Positions 49,787 to 57,128 of a stretch of 57,128 bases of DNA are shown here, in pieces. Positions within the stretch are counted from its first letter, which is position 1. The number at the start of each line of letters is the position of its first letter. The position numbers and the translations under genes were made by a program. The notes beneath the pieces are model-generated. The model had not been told where the DNA came from and ran no database searches. It was given only the letters and a program-made list of their open reading frames with translations. Origin of the DNA: an uncultured Prevotellaceae bacterium (lineage in GTDB: Bacteria; Bacteroidota; Bacteroidia; Bacteroidales; Bacteroidaceae); the NCBI GenBank assembly GCA_902785695.1, contig CACZZQ010000015.1:1-57128 (forward strand). The letters are read 5' to 3'.

Positions 49787-49980
49787 TCATGCCCAGTTTC
49801 CCCTTACCCCGTCAAGCATTACAGGGGCTTTCAGTTTCGCGGCCGTATTGAAGTCATAGCTCTTGCCCGTGTCAGAGGTGTAGGTCGTGTTGGCCGTGGC
49901 CAGTTCTGAAATTGCTCTCTCACGTGAAATATTCCTCCAAAAGGAGTGATTTTCTCAGATTTTATGCTTACCTTTGCCAT
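49787..49980 (-). pseudogene. Remnant of an IS1380-family-like transposase
   Basis: On the minus strand from the ATG at 49980 the first 24 codons read MAKVSIKSEKITPFGGIFHV plus REQF, the typical start of IS1380-like transposases of Bacteroidetes. The frame then fails. In another frame 49915-49787 reads ISELATANTTYTSDTGKSYD and then FNTAAKL, which resembles an inner part of the same family. Most of the gene (normally over 400 codons) is missing. The sequence CCTAAATTCCGCAGCACTTT read on the minus strand from 50124 may be the outer end of the element. The stretch 49673-49786 holds only degenerate minus-strand pieces. Confidence 0.6.
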
Positions 49981-50142
49981 GTCATTGATGATTTTGCTTG
50001 TTTTGATTTTGCAGCACTAAGATAAAATCCTGAGCCGCTCGGCTTTGCCGCTTGCCCCAGCAAGAACTTTTTATTGCTCAGGTACTTATAAAGAAAGTTA
50101 AACTAAAGTGCTGCGGAATTTAGGAAATAATCAACATAAACT

Positions 50143-51702
50143 ATGCGACAGTTCATATACTTGATGATGATAGTTGCGGCCGTGACCGCAGGCTGCACAA
50201 AAACGGATAAAGGCCAACAGACAACAGCTCACGACCAACAGCCGAAGGACACCATCTACACCATAAAGGCGGCGATGGGCATCTATGGCTACCAGCCGGA
50301 GCGGGCGCTGCAGATTGTCGACTCGGCGCTCATCGTGGGCAACATGACCGAGCTGCAGGCCGAGCAGTGCCGGGCAAGAATCTACTGTATGAGCCTGATG
50401 AAGGAACGGGTCGACTCGCTGCTCGGCGGGCCGAAGGACGTGTGCCTGGACTCGGCGCAGGCCATCGGCGAGCGCATACTCCACAACGACACCATCAAGA
50501 ACGATCTGAGAAGGCGGCAGGACGTGCTGGAGATTCTGGCCTACACTGCACGCATGAAGAAAGACACGACGGGATGGATGCAGTGGACGTACGAACTCAT
50601 TGACGTGTGCCGACAGTTAGGAGGCCCGGCAGAGACCGACGCCCTGCGCTCGGAGGCTGAGGTCGGTGCGGCACTCCATGCGCTGGGGCGGCGTGAGGAG
50701 GGCATGGCCAAGCTGGATCACGTGATAGAGGTGCTGAGCGAAAAGCCTGACTTCAAGTTCAACGAGCTCGACGCCCTCATCATCGCCTTGAAGCGCAAGA
50801 TTCTCCTGCTCAGTTCGCCCGACCGGTATGCCGAGATCCTACCCCTGGCCCGCCGCATCCTCGAACGGCTGGACAAGTACGAGAACGACCCCGATGCCTT
50901 CCACGACGGCAGCCTCCGCGAGCCGAAGACCGATGAGAAGCGCGCTGACTACATCCACTTCTACCGCAGCCAGGCCATGAACCACCTGACCGCCGCCTAC
51001 GCCTCGCTTGGCGAACGGGGCAACATGCAAGAGGTCTTCAAGAAGTTAGAGCGCGACGTGCGCGACGTGACGGCCCGCGAGCACACTGCCCGCTACAACG
51101 CCTTGCAGCAGCAGATGGAGGCTGAACGGCAGCGGACCATTGCCGACAAGGCCAAACAGACGGCCGTCACCATCGGCATCCTCGCCCTGCTGTTCCTCGT
51201 CTTCGCTGTCGCCATCATCATCCAGAATCATCGTATCAGGCACAAGAACCACGCCCTGGCCCAGCAGATAGCCGAGGCCGTGAAGTATAAGGAGAAATTC
51301 CGTCTGTTAAGTGACAATACTCCCGACCCGTCAAGTCTGAATTCAATGACCGACGAGCAGTTGTATCAGTATATCGCCGACATCGTCATCCGCGAACATC
51401 TCTTCTGTGATCCCAATTTCGGGCGGGAGACCATCATGGAGCGATTCCACTTGTCAAAGGAACGCGTAGGCAGCATCTTCTCCAAAGGCAGCGAACATGG
51501 CAGGATGAGCACCTACATCCTGAAGCTGCGTTTGGACTATGCCGCCCAGCAGCTCCTGGAACAGCCCGACAAGACCGTCGTGCAGATTGCCTCCGATAGC
51601 GGTTTCAGCAACAGCGCCTACTTCAGCAACTGTTTCCGCCAGCACTTCAGCTTGACTCCCACCGACTACCGCCGCGAAGCCATTAGCGCCCATCAGCAAT
51701 GA
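50143..51702 (+). CDS. Membrane-bound AraC-family regulator with helical-repeat sensor region
   Basis: 519 residues. The N-terminus looks like a lipoprotein signal (LMMIVAAVTAGCTKTDK, lipobox TAGC). A long helical, TPR-like region follows (about 40-330), then one membrane segment (TIGILALLFLVFAVAIIIQ, about 345-363) and a basic coiled stretch. A C-terminal AraC-type DNA-binding domain ends it (about 410-515, KTVVQIASDSGFSNSAYFSN then CFRQHFSLTPTDYR). A periplasmic sensor and a cytosolic DNA-binding part in one chain is a known Bacteroidetes arrangement. The likely target is the phased repeats just downstream, which precede a secreted-protein operon. Base composition is richer in G+C than the capsule locus. 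Confidence 0.8.
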   Translation: MRQFIYLMMIVAAVTAGCTKTDKGQQTTAHDQQPKDTIYTIKAAMGIYGYQPERALQIVDSALIVGNMTELQAEQCRARIYCMSLMKERVDSLLGGPKDVCLDSAQAIGERILHNDTIKNDLRRRQDVLEILAYTARMKKDTTGWMQWTYELIDVCRQLGGPAETDALRSEAEVGAALHALGRREEGMAKLDHVIEVLSEKPDFKFNELDALIIALKRKILLLSSPDRYAEILPLARRILERLDKYENDPDAFHDGSLREPKTDEKRADYIHFYRSQAMNHLTAAYASLGERGNMQEVFKKLERDVRDVTAREHTARYNALQQQMEAERQRTIADKAKQTAVTIGILALLFLVFAVAIIIQNHRIRHKNHALAQQIAEAVKYKEKFRLLSDNTPDPSSLNSMTDEQLYQYIADIVIREHLFCDPNFGRETIMERFHLSKERVGSIFSKGSEHGRMSTYILKLRLDYAAQQLLEQPDKTVVQIASDSGFSNSAYFSNCFRQHFSLTPTDYRREAISAHQQ

Positions 51703-51740
51703 CAATATTGACAGGTTGAATTTCCGTAAATCTACTTTAG

Positions 51741-51812
51741 ATTTTGTCTGTCGGACTTTCAATCTTGTCTTTGGACTATTAATCTTGTCTGAAAACACTT
51801 GTAATCTTGTCT
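51741..51812 (+). promoter_or_regulatory. Four A(A/T)TCTTGTCT-type direct repeats, candidate regulator sites
   Basis: ATTTTGTCTG (51741), AATCTTGTCT (51761), AATCTTGTCT (51781) and AATCTTGTCT (51803) have spacings of 20, 20 and 22 bases, so they face the same side of DNA. They end six bases before the -33 box of the next promoter, where activators of the AraC class usually bind. The regulator gene is directly upstream. Confidence 0.7.
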
Positions 51813-51817
51813 GTGCT

Positions 51818-51849
51818 ATTGCGGCACAGACATTTTTGTTCTAACTTTG
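51818..51849 (+). promoter_or_regulatory. Promoter of the secreted-protein operon
   Basis: The -7 box TAACTTTG (51842-51849) is a perfect TAnnTTTG, with ATTG 20 bases upstream as a weak -33 box. The leader to the ATG at 51956 is about 100 bases. A weak -33 box next to phased repeats fits an activator-dependent promoter. Confidence 0.65.
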
Positions 51850-51955
51850 CAAAGATTTGGAACTATATCAGGCCTCGGCCTGGATGGTCGCAAGGACTAA
51901 ACAACAAAAGTATTTTAAATCTATAACATTATTAACTCATTAAATTAAAAGAATT

Positions 51956-53008
51956 ATGAGAAAGAAATTACTTTCATTGCTCGCGCTGCTCATGGTGGCA
52001 GTGACGGGCGCGTGGGCTAAAACCTACACTGTGACCTTCGGAGGCTTCGGCAACAATGCCATGAACAGGTCGGTCACTTATAACTCGATGCCCCAGGAAA
52101 TTACCAACATTAATGGAACCCCTATTGATATTTATGAAGCGTTTGGTCGTGATGATATGGCGGGAGTCAACGGCGTATCTGTCATCAGCGGTGGCAACGG
52201 GAAGGTTAGCGCCTATTGCGATTCCTGGGAAGATGTGGTCATCGTCGTCAACGGTTCCTTTTCGGGCACGGCAACCATCCGAATCAATGCCTCCTACTAC
52301 ATCGATCCTGATGATTGGGATGAAGCAGATATTAGCCGCGACATCACTGTCAGATGCGAGGAATCCGCTGCCGAAACCTACACCGTGACCTACGACGCCA
52401 ACGGCGGCACGGGCGCACCTGGTGCACAGGAGAAGGAGGAGGACGTTAATCTCGTGCTCAGCAACACCGTGCCCACCCGCGACGGCTGCACCTTCAAATG
52501 TTGGAACACCGCAGCCGACGGCAGTGGTGACAGCTACGCCGCAGGAGCCACCTATACGGCCAACGCTGCAGCCACGCTTTACGCCCAGTGGTATTATCCC
52601 GTGACCTACGACGCCAACGGTGGCACGGGCGCCCCCGATACACAGGAGAAGAAGGAGAACGTTGACATCGTGCTCAGTAGCACCGTGCCCACCCGCGATG
52701 ACTACAGATTCACTGGGTGGAACACTGCAACCGACGGCAGTGGCGACAGCTACGCCCCAGGAGCCACCTACACAACCAACGCTGCACTCAACCTCTACGC
52801 CCAATGGGTTCCCATATACAACGTAAGTTTGAAGGTAGGCACTGAGGATTTCGCCAACTGGGCCATCAGTCCGACCCCAGCCGAGGCTGGACAGACTGTG
52901 ACCGCGACCTACAGCGGCAAGAAGAAGGTGAAGAGCGTAAAAGCCGTGAAGAAACCTAAAGGCAATGGCAGCTTGCAGGACTACAACGTGACAATCATTA
53001 ATGAATAA
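51956..53008 (+). CDS. Small secreted protein with two InlB/Listeria-Bacteroides repeats
   Basis: 350 residues. The signal peptide is KKLLSLLALLMVAVTGAWAK. A unique beta-rich region follows (residues 24-140), then two repeats with VTYDANGGTGAP, TVPTRDGCTFKCWNTAADGS and LYAQW (about 142-285). These are much closer to the classical Listeria form than those in the giant proteins at the left of the window. The C-terminus is lysine-rich (SGKKKVKSVKAVKKPKGNGS) and has no sorting tail. It is probably exposed on or released from the cell. It leads a run of exported proteins behind a regulated promoter. Confidence 0.8.
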   Translation: MRKKLLSLLALLMVAVTGAWAKTYTVTFGGFGNNAMNRSVTYNSMPQEITNINGTPIDIYEAFGRDDMAGVNGVSVISGGNGKVSAYCDSWEDVVIVVNGSFSGTATIRINASYYIDPDDWDEADISRDITVRCEESAAETYTVTYDANGGTGAPGAQEKEEDVNLVLSNTVPTRDGCTFKCWNTAADGSGDSYAAGATYTANAAATLYAQWYYPVTYDANGGTGAPDTQEKKENVDIVLSSTVPTRDDYRFTGWNTATDGSGDSYAPGATYTTNAALNLYAQWVPIYNVSLKVGTEDFANWAISPTPAEAGQTVTATYSGKKKVKSVKAVKKPKGNGSLQDYNVTIINE

Positions 53009-53024
53009 CGAACCCACTAAAACG

Positions 53025-54962
53025 ATGAAAGCAATGAAGACTATCAAATTTCTTAGCATAGCCGCCCTCGCACTGGTGGGCGCAATGATGACCGGCTGCT
53101 CCAGCGACGATGATATTGTCAACAACCCGCAGCAGCCCGTGAACTCAAATAACATAGTAACGGTGAAAACCACTATCAGCATTGACAACTCCGGTGACGA
53201 TAGCGGTGACAATGACGGTAACACAACCCGCGCACTCACTCCTCATTATTCTGGCACCAAATTAGTAAAAACCTTCAGAGCAGGCGATCAGGTAGCCGTG
53301 ATATATACTAACACCAACGACCAAACGGTGAAGGCGACAAGCGAAGAACTTACCAGCAGAGACATCACAAACGATGGAAAGTCTGCCAACTTCACTGTGA
53401 CACTGGATAATCCCAAGGCCGGAACGGTGGAATACGTATATCCCGCACCAATGGCTAACGACGATGGTACGGAAGCATCCATCCTCTCGCAGGACGGAAC
53501 GAAGGCCACACTCGAGAGGAATTTCGACTACGCCAAAGGCTCAGGCACGATGACCCAGGCTGGCTCGACGTTCACGCTGCCTTCTGTTTCGCTGACCAAC
53601 AGGTTCGCCATCTGCACCTTCTATATCAAAGACATTGATAATGTCTCTACTTTAAATGATGTATTCTCCCAGCTGACCATAAGCGATGGTACCAACACTT
53701 ACACCATCGCACCCTCAGGTGGCGGCAATTTCGGTAATGATATGATCTACGTGGCCATGAAACCCGTCACCGCTGCCCTCAAGGCTACAATCACCAACGG
53801 CACCCACACCTTCGAGAAGACTCTGACAAACCGCACCTACGCTGCTAATAATGTCTATCAGATCAGCATGTCGTACCCCGTGAAGTGCATCAACAAATCC
53901 TCAGCGAGCATACCGAACAATGCAACATGGTTGATCATTGGAACAGGTGAGGCTACTTCCAACACCATCACCATTGGCGCTGGCGCAACAGCGAATCTCT
54001 GGAACGTGAATATCTCTGCCGGTGGTTCAGCCATCGCCTGCTCAGGCAACGCTACCATCAACTTGGCCGAAGGAACTACGAACCGTGCGAATGGTACATG
54101 TGGTATCAGGATTGGTGGCAGTGGCACGACGCTCACCATCAACGGCCCTGGCACCCTTTATGCCCAAAGCGGCGAATATGGTGCAGCAGGCATTGGCGGT
54201 ACCGATAAGGCAGCGGTTGGCAATATTGTGATTAACGGCGGCGAAATCCATGCTACTGGAGGTTATTATGCAGCAGGTATCGGCAGCGGCCATGGCACTG
54301 GCGGGGGGTACTCAGAACCCGGATCCTGCGGAACCATCACCATTCACGGCGGCACGATTGAGGCTCGCGGTGGTGAAGGTGGAGCTGGCATAGGTGCTGG
54401 AGCTGGTATTAGCAGTTATTCTTCCATTACCATCGATGGCGGAAATGTTTCAGCTTATGGAAGTATAAGCTATGGTGCCGGTATTGGCAGCGGCGGTTCT
54501 AACACATCCGCTGGCCCTATTACCATTTCTGGTGCTAGTACCGTTGTTAATGCTACAGGCGCCACATATGCTGCCGGCATTGGCAGTGGCGACTCTAGCC
54601 CATGCGGAAACATCACCATTTCTGGCGGCAACATCACTGCTAACGCCGGTGAATTTGGAGCAGGCATAGGTTGTGGTTCTAGTGCTAGCTGTGGAAATAT
54701 CCTTATTAATGGCGGCACCATTCGTGCATGGTACTATGACCCTGATGATATGCGGAACTTTTTTGCAGACGGTATCGGCACTGCCGATGGATCAACGTGC
54801 GGCACTATTACAATTACGAGTGCCGTAACCGAAGTGCGTACTAACTCCGCCATCGGTGGTGAACATGTTCCTGTTGGGGGCGACTACGACTACTGTAAAG
54901 GTACTCACGGCACGGTGACCGTCGACTGGGATAAAGTGATTCGTGATTGGCCTAGTGAATAA
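53025..54962 (+). CDS. Fimbrillin-like lipoprotein with glycine-rich beta-helix C-terminus
   Basis: About 645 residues from ATG 53025; alternatives are 53001, which overlaps the previous gene, and 53034. The lipoprotein signal is FLSIAALALVGAMMTGCSSDDD. Residues up to about 285 look like a fimbrillin/Mfa-type fold (FRAGDQVAVIYTN, GTVEYVYPAPM, VSLTNRFAICTFYIKD). The rest is a run of about 35-residue units with GGEGGAGIGAG, YGAGIGSGG, YAAGIGSGD and ITISGGN(I/V)TA, typical of a right-handed beta-helix. So it joins a pilin-like or surface-lipoprotein N-terminus to a repetitive stalk. It may form a surface fibre or tip adhesin; no enzyme motif was seen. Confidence 0.75.
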   Translation: MKAMKTIKFLSIAALALVGAMMTGCSSDDDIVNNPQQPVNSNNIVTVKTTISIDNSGDDSGDNDGNTTRALTPHYSGTKLVKTFRAGDQVAVIYTNTNDQTVKATSEELTSRDITNDGKSANFTVTLDNPKAGTVEYVYPAPMANDDGTEASILSQDGTKATLERNFDYAKGSGTMTQAGSTFTLPSVSLTNRFAICTFYIKDIDNVSTLNDVFSQLTISDGTNTYTIAPSGGGNFGNDMIYVAMKPVTAALKATITNGTHTFEKTLTNRTYAANNVYQISMSYPVKCINKSSASIPNNATWLIIGTGEATSNTITIGAGATANLWNVNISAGGSAIACSGNATINLAEGTTNRANGTCGIRIGGSGTTLTINGPGTLYAQSGEYGAAGIGGTDKAAVGNIVINGGEIHATGGYYAAGIGSGHGTGGGYSEPGSCGTITIHGGTIEARGGEGGAGIGAGAGISSYSSITIDGGNVSAYGSISYGAGIGSGGSNTSAGPITISGASTVVNATGATYAAGIGSGDSSPCGNITISGGNITANAGEFGAGIGCGSSASCGNILINGGTIRAWYYDPDDMRNFFADGIGTADGSTCGTITITSAVTEVRTNSAIGGEHVPVGGDYDYCKGTHGTVTVDWDKVIRDWPSE

Positions 54963-55001
54963 ACAGACCATAGTATAAACAAATAAAGAAAGAAACGACA
55001 T

Positions 55002-55937
55002 ATGAAAAATAAATTATTTTCAATGCTCGCGCTGCTCATGGCAGCAACGACGGGCGCATGGGCACAAGAGCCCGAATACATCGACCTCACCACGACCGAC
55101 TACAAGACATGGACGCTCGACGCAATGCCCGAGTACGCCGTGGGACTAATCGTGGAATATGAAACCGAACTGGAACTGGCCGACGCAGGCGACAACACCA
55201 CGAAGGTAGGCGAGTGGAATGAATGCGAGGCCAACGTGACGCTTACCGGCCGCACGCTGACGAAGTCGGGCGAATGGAACACACTGTGCCTGCCGTTTGG
55301 CGTAACTGCTGCACAGATAGCCGAGACGACGCATCCGCTCTACGGAGCCATCATCAAGGAGCTGGACACTGCGACATCTAACCTCGCCATTGATGGCACA
55401 CTGACGCTGAACTTCGCCACAGCCAGCAGCATCGAGGCCGGAAAGCCCTACCTCGTGAAGTGGGAGAACGCAAGCGGCACGGTGAGCGACCCTGTGTTCA
55501 ACGATGTGGAAATCGTCGCAACGGCTCCGACGCCAGTGGAGTTCGCCAACAATGCCAATACAGGCGGCAGCTGCCAGTTCGTGGGTCAGTACTCGCCATT
55601 CAGTATCGGTGACACCGATAATGGCGACTTCGACGGTGACCTGAACGAGATCATCCTTCTGGGCAGCGGCAGCAAGCTGGGCTACTCGAAGAACGCAAGG
55701 ACGCTGAAGACCTTCCGCTGCCACTTCGTCGTGCCTGCCAAAGATGGCAATGCTGGAGCCCGCGCCTTCATGCTGGACTTCGGCGACGGCGAGGCCACGG
55801 GCATTATCGCCATTTATGCCGACGAGGCTACCCCTGCCGACGATGCCATCTACACGCTGGACGGCCGCCGCATCGAGGGTATGCCAACAGTGCCCGGTGT
55901 ATATATCGTGAACGGAAAGAAGTTAGTCATCAAGTAA
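55002..55937 (+). CDS. Secreted beta-rich protein with C-terminal sorting-like tail
   Basis: 311 residues. The signal peptide NKLFSMLALLMAATTGAWAQ is nearly the same as that of the protein at 51956. The middle (SGEWNTLCLPFGVTAAQIAE, GKPYLVKWENASGT, FRCHFVVPAKDGNAGARAFM) matches a domain seen in many exported Prevotella proteins. A similar WFFVSMPFDAKVSN region stands in the giant protein at 421. The end is IYTLDGRRIEGMPTVPGVYI then VNGKKLVIK, the usual terminal motif here. Function unknown. It is followed 18 bases on by a small peptide gene with a strong ribosome-binding site. Confidence 0.8.
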   Translation: MKNKLFSMLALLMAATTGAWAQEPEYIDLTTTDYKTWTLDAMPEYAVGLIVEYETELELADAGDNTTKVGEWNECEANVTLTGRTLTKSGEWNTLCLPFGVTAAQIAETTHPLYGAIIKELDTATSNLAIDGTLTLNFATASSIEAGKPYLVKWENASGTVSDPVFNDVEIVATAPTPVEFANNANTGGSCQFVGQYSPFSIGDTDNGDFDGDLNEIILLGSGSKLGYSKNARTLKTFRCHFVVPAKDGNAGARAFMLDFGDGEATGIIAIYADEATPADDAIYTLDGRRIEGMPTVPGVYIVNGKKLVIK

Positions 55938-55955
55938 AGTAAGGAGGACACTGAT

Positions 55956-56111
55956 ATGAAGAAAGATTATATGAAGCCCGCGATGCGGGTAGTGAAGACA
56001 CAGCCACATCACATCATTTGTACCAGCAGCTTCAGTGCCAAGGGTGTCAGCACCGACAGCGGCATCACCTGGAAGGAAGGCGGTTTCGATGACGAAGATG
56101 GCGACTACTAA
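55956..56111 (+). CDS. Small 51-residue peptide of the MKK-Y-KPAM type
   Basis: A short gene encoding 51 residues that begins MKKDYMKPAMRVVKTQPHHI, then has ICTSS, and ends in an acidic tail (GGFDDEDGDY). The ATG is preceded by AAGGAGG with 8 bases between, an unusually good Shine-Dalgarno site for this phylum, which supports real translation. Many Bacteroidales encode small proteins of this build (K-x-Y-x-KP-x4-V near the start, then Cys/Ser before a variable acidic end) near secreted proteins. Their role is not established; modified or exported peptides are a possibility. A fragment of another gene follows three bases after the stop. Confidence 0.65.
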   Translation: MKKDYMKPAMRVVKTQPHHIICTSSFSAKGVSTDSGITWKEGGFDDEDGDY

Positions 56112-56113
56112 GA

Positions 56114-56557
56114 TTGGTAAATGACAATCCGCCTCGCGGCGTCGCGCGAACCAACTGCGTGGAGGCAAGAGTGCCTCGCGGCATCGCGCGAGCCGACGAA
56201 GCCAGCATGATGAACTGGGCTACGGCCTGCGATGAAAGCGGAGCCGCCGCACACACGCCTGTCGTATCAGGCTGCTCATGGAAACTGCCCAGCCAGGAGG
56301 AGTGGGCACTGGTCGGAAACGCTATTAGCGGTTCATCTCTGAACAGCGCTATCACAAATGCCGGAGGCACAGCCATCCCGACGATCCACTTTGATGACGA
56401 AACCGATGCCATGACAGGCAAATACTGGTTATCTACGGTTGGCAACTATGACGACATGGCCCGCACCTGGGGCATCAACGGCTCCGACGTAATCGCCGTC
56501 GGTAGCCAGGGCCTTAAGACCGACAACAATCTTGTCCGTGCCTGCCTCGCTTTTTAA
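56114..56557 (+). pseudogene. 5'-truncated fragment of a secreted FISUMP-like protein
   Basis: The frame is open from a TTG at 56114, but its first 30 codons come from a 42-base direct repeat. The sequence that looks like protein starts near ASMMNWATACDESGAAAHTP and has CSWKLPSQEEWALVGNAISG, GKYWLSTVGNYDDMARTWGI and a C-terminal VRACLAF. This pattern (a WxLPS-EEW motif, a YWLST block, then V-R-C/P at the end) is that of the C-terminal domain of FISUMP/fimbrillin-associated lipoproteins. No signal peptide or full N-terminal domain exists, so it is probably a broken gene. Confidence 0.55.
56131..56194 (+). repeat. Two 22-bp GC-rich repeats 42 bp apart
   Basis: GCCTCGCGGCGTCGCGCGAA (56131) recurs as GCCTCGCGGCATCGCGCGAG (56173). 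The 42-base spacing equals the period of the hairpin array about 600 bases downstream. Confidence 0.75.
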
Positions 56558-56661
56558 CCTGTTGATTGATTCACCCATTTATCTATTTTGCCGCGACAGC
56601 GGCAATGGATAATACCCAAGGAGGGCGGCGCTGCCGCACGAATATCTTAAATTATCATAGA

Positions 56662-56695
56662 ATCCCGAGGGGAAGACACTCCCTTCGGGATTTTT
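56662..56695 (+). terminator. Intrinsic terminator
   Basis: ATCCCGAGGG (56662-56671) pairs with CCCTTCGGGAT (56681-56691), followed by TTTT. It ends the secreted-protein run. The stretch 56558-56661 shows only a GCCGC-rich hairpin. Confidence 0.82.
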
Positions 56696-56761
56696 GCGTC
56701 AATTTGCAACATGAAGATAAGAAAACCACATAAAGATTCGCGTCCTCCGCCGGAGTAACCG

Positions 56762-56988
56762 ACTTTGGAGCCCCAAAGTTGGCAAATCAGGTTTGAAACA
56801 CCGACTTTCCGACAGGAAAGTGAGCGAATCGGGCCGGAAACCATGAGTATCTCGGAAGATACTCGCCCGCGCAGGTCGGAAACCATGAGTAATAAACTTA
56901 TTACTCCCCCGCGCAGGCCGGAAAGCGTGAGTAGAAACTTTACAACTGGCCCCGCCAACCCGCGCGAAGGACTTGTAAGCCTTACAAG
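56762..56988. repeat. 42-bp tandem array with palindromic stems that differ from unit to unit
   Basis: Six stems start at 56762, 56804, 56845, 56887, 56929 and 56971, spacings 42, 41, 42, 42, 42. Each core of 18-20 bases is self-complementary but different: ACTTTGGAGCCCCAAAGT, ACTTTCCGACAGGAAAGT, GAGTATCTCGGAAGATACTC, GAGTAATAAACTTATTACTC, a weak fifth one, and CTTGTAAGCCTTACAAG. The spacers are alike (CCCGCGCAGG(T/C)CGGAAA and close forms). Both strands stay open with a 14-codon period, but no start or known protein supports translation. Confidence 0.8.
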
Positions 56989-57029
56989 AGGCCCGCGCAC
57001 GGGCTTTCAATTACACTGGTTTTTCTAAA

Positions 57030-57120
57030 ATTACAGCGGCTAAAGCCGCGATTGCTTTTCACAAATTAGCAGGGAAGAGTCTGTGAAATCCTTTCAAAAT
57101 TGCCGCAAAGCGGCTGTAAT
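57030..57120. repeat. 91-bp stretch bounded by ATTACAGC inverted repeats
   Basis: ATTACAGCGGCTAAAGCCGC at 57030 is partly the inverse of the sequence ending GCGGCTGTAAT at 57120. Each end also contains its own small hairpin (GCGGCT-AA-AGCCGC, GCCGC-AAA-GCGGC). No gene is visible. Confidence 0.6.
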
Positions 57121-57128
57121 ACGTTATT

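Noticed and set aside
52380-52810. Lateral transfer of the InlB repeats from Listeria
   Set aside because: This repeat family is widespread in Bacteroidetes; the form alone is no evidence of transfer.
56762-56988. CRISPR array
   Set aside because: The variable parts are palindromes of 18-20 bases and the conserved parts are about 22 bases and drift between units. There are no unique 30-base spacers and no cas genes.
56647-57010. Minus-strand open frames over the 42-bp array
   Set aside because: The period of 14 codons keeps several frames open by itself; no start signal or known family was seen.

Overview
The window comes from a Gram-negative member of the Bacteroidales, most likely a Prevotella-type (Prevotellaceae) gut or rumen species. 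The signs are type IX secretion genes (porU, porV), very large secreted proteins built from InlB/Listeria-Bacteroides repeats, C-termini of the GVYIVNGKK-VIK type, an UpxY antiterminator heading a capsule locus, a fimbrillin-like lipoprotein, frequent ATG/GTG/TTG starts with few Shine-Dalgarno sites, and promoters with the Bacteroidetes -7 element TAnnTTTG. All names come from reading motifs in the sequence; no database was searched.

Layout. (1) 1-14.7 kb: three giant exported surface proteins. The first enters from outside the window and carries a frameshift. (2) 14.7-20.8 kb: a probable operon of FAA-hydrolase, porU, porV and ispF, behind a good promoter and three palindromes in 21-bp phase. 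(3) 20.8-23.6 kb, minus strand: an L,D-transpeptidase, a strongly structured candidate small RNA with its own promoter, terminator and FNR-like box, and a short-chain dehydrogenase. (4) 23.8-49.1 kb: one long plus-strand capsule/exopolysaccharide locus. It begins with UpxY and holds a flippase, a Wzy/EpsG-type polymerase, a GT2 glycosyltransferase, a TagD/TagF-type polyol-phosphate pair, an ATP-grasp enzyme and several hexapeptide acyltransferases. It also holds an acyl-making set (two stand-alone carrier proteins, KAS III, two ketoreductase-like SDRs, an AMP ligase), a remarkable acyltransferase-carrier-ligase fusion, three exported hydrolases, a polysaccharide deacetylase, an initiating sugar transferase and a DegT aminotransferase, and ends at a strong terminator. 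(5) 49.1-50.1 kb: non-coding, with a 403-bp inverted-repeat element and a wrecked IS1380-like transposase. (6) 50.1-56.6 kb: a membrane-bound AraC-type regulator, four phased direct repeats plus a promoter, then a set of small secreted proteins (InlB-repeat protein, fimbrillin/beta-helix lipoprotein, T9SS-tail protein, 51-aa peptide, broken fragment). (7) 56.6-57.1 kb: a terminator, a 42-bp-period hairpin array and an inverted-repeat element.

The most unusual signals: palindromic DNA elements inserted in frame inside three capsule genes, two of them exactly at the domain joints of the acyltransferase-carrier-ligase fusion; a dedicated route that should make and attach a beta-hydroxyacyl group to a capsule sugar; a structured small RNA; and a 42-bp tandem array whose palindromic stems differ in sequence but keep pairing.
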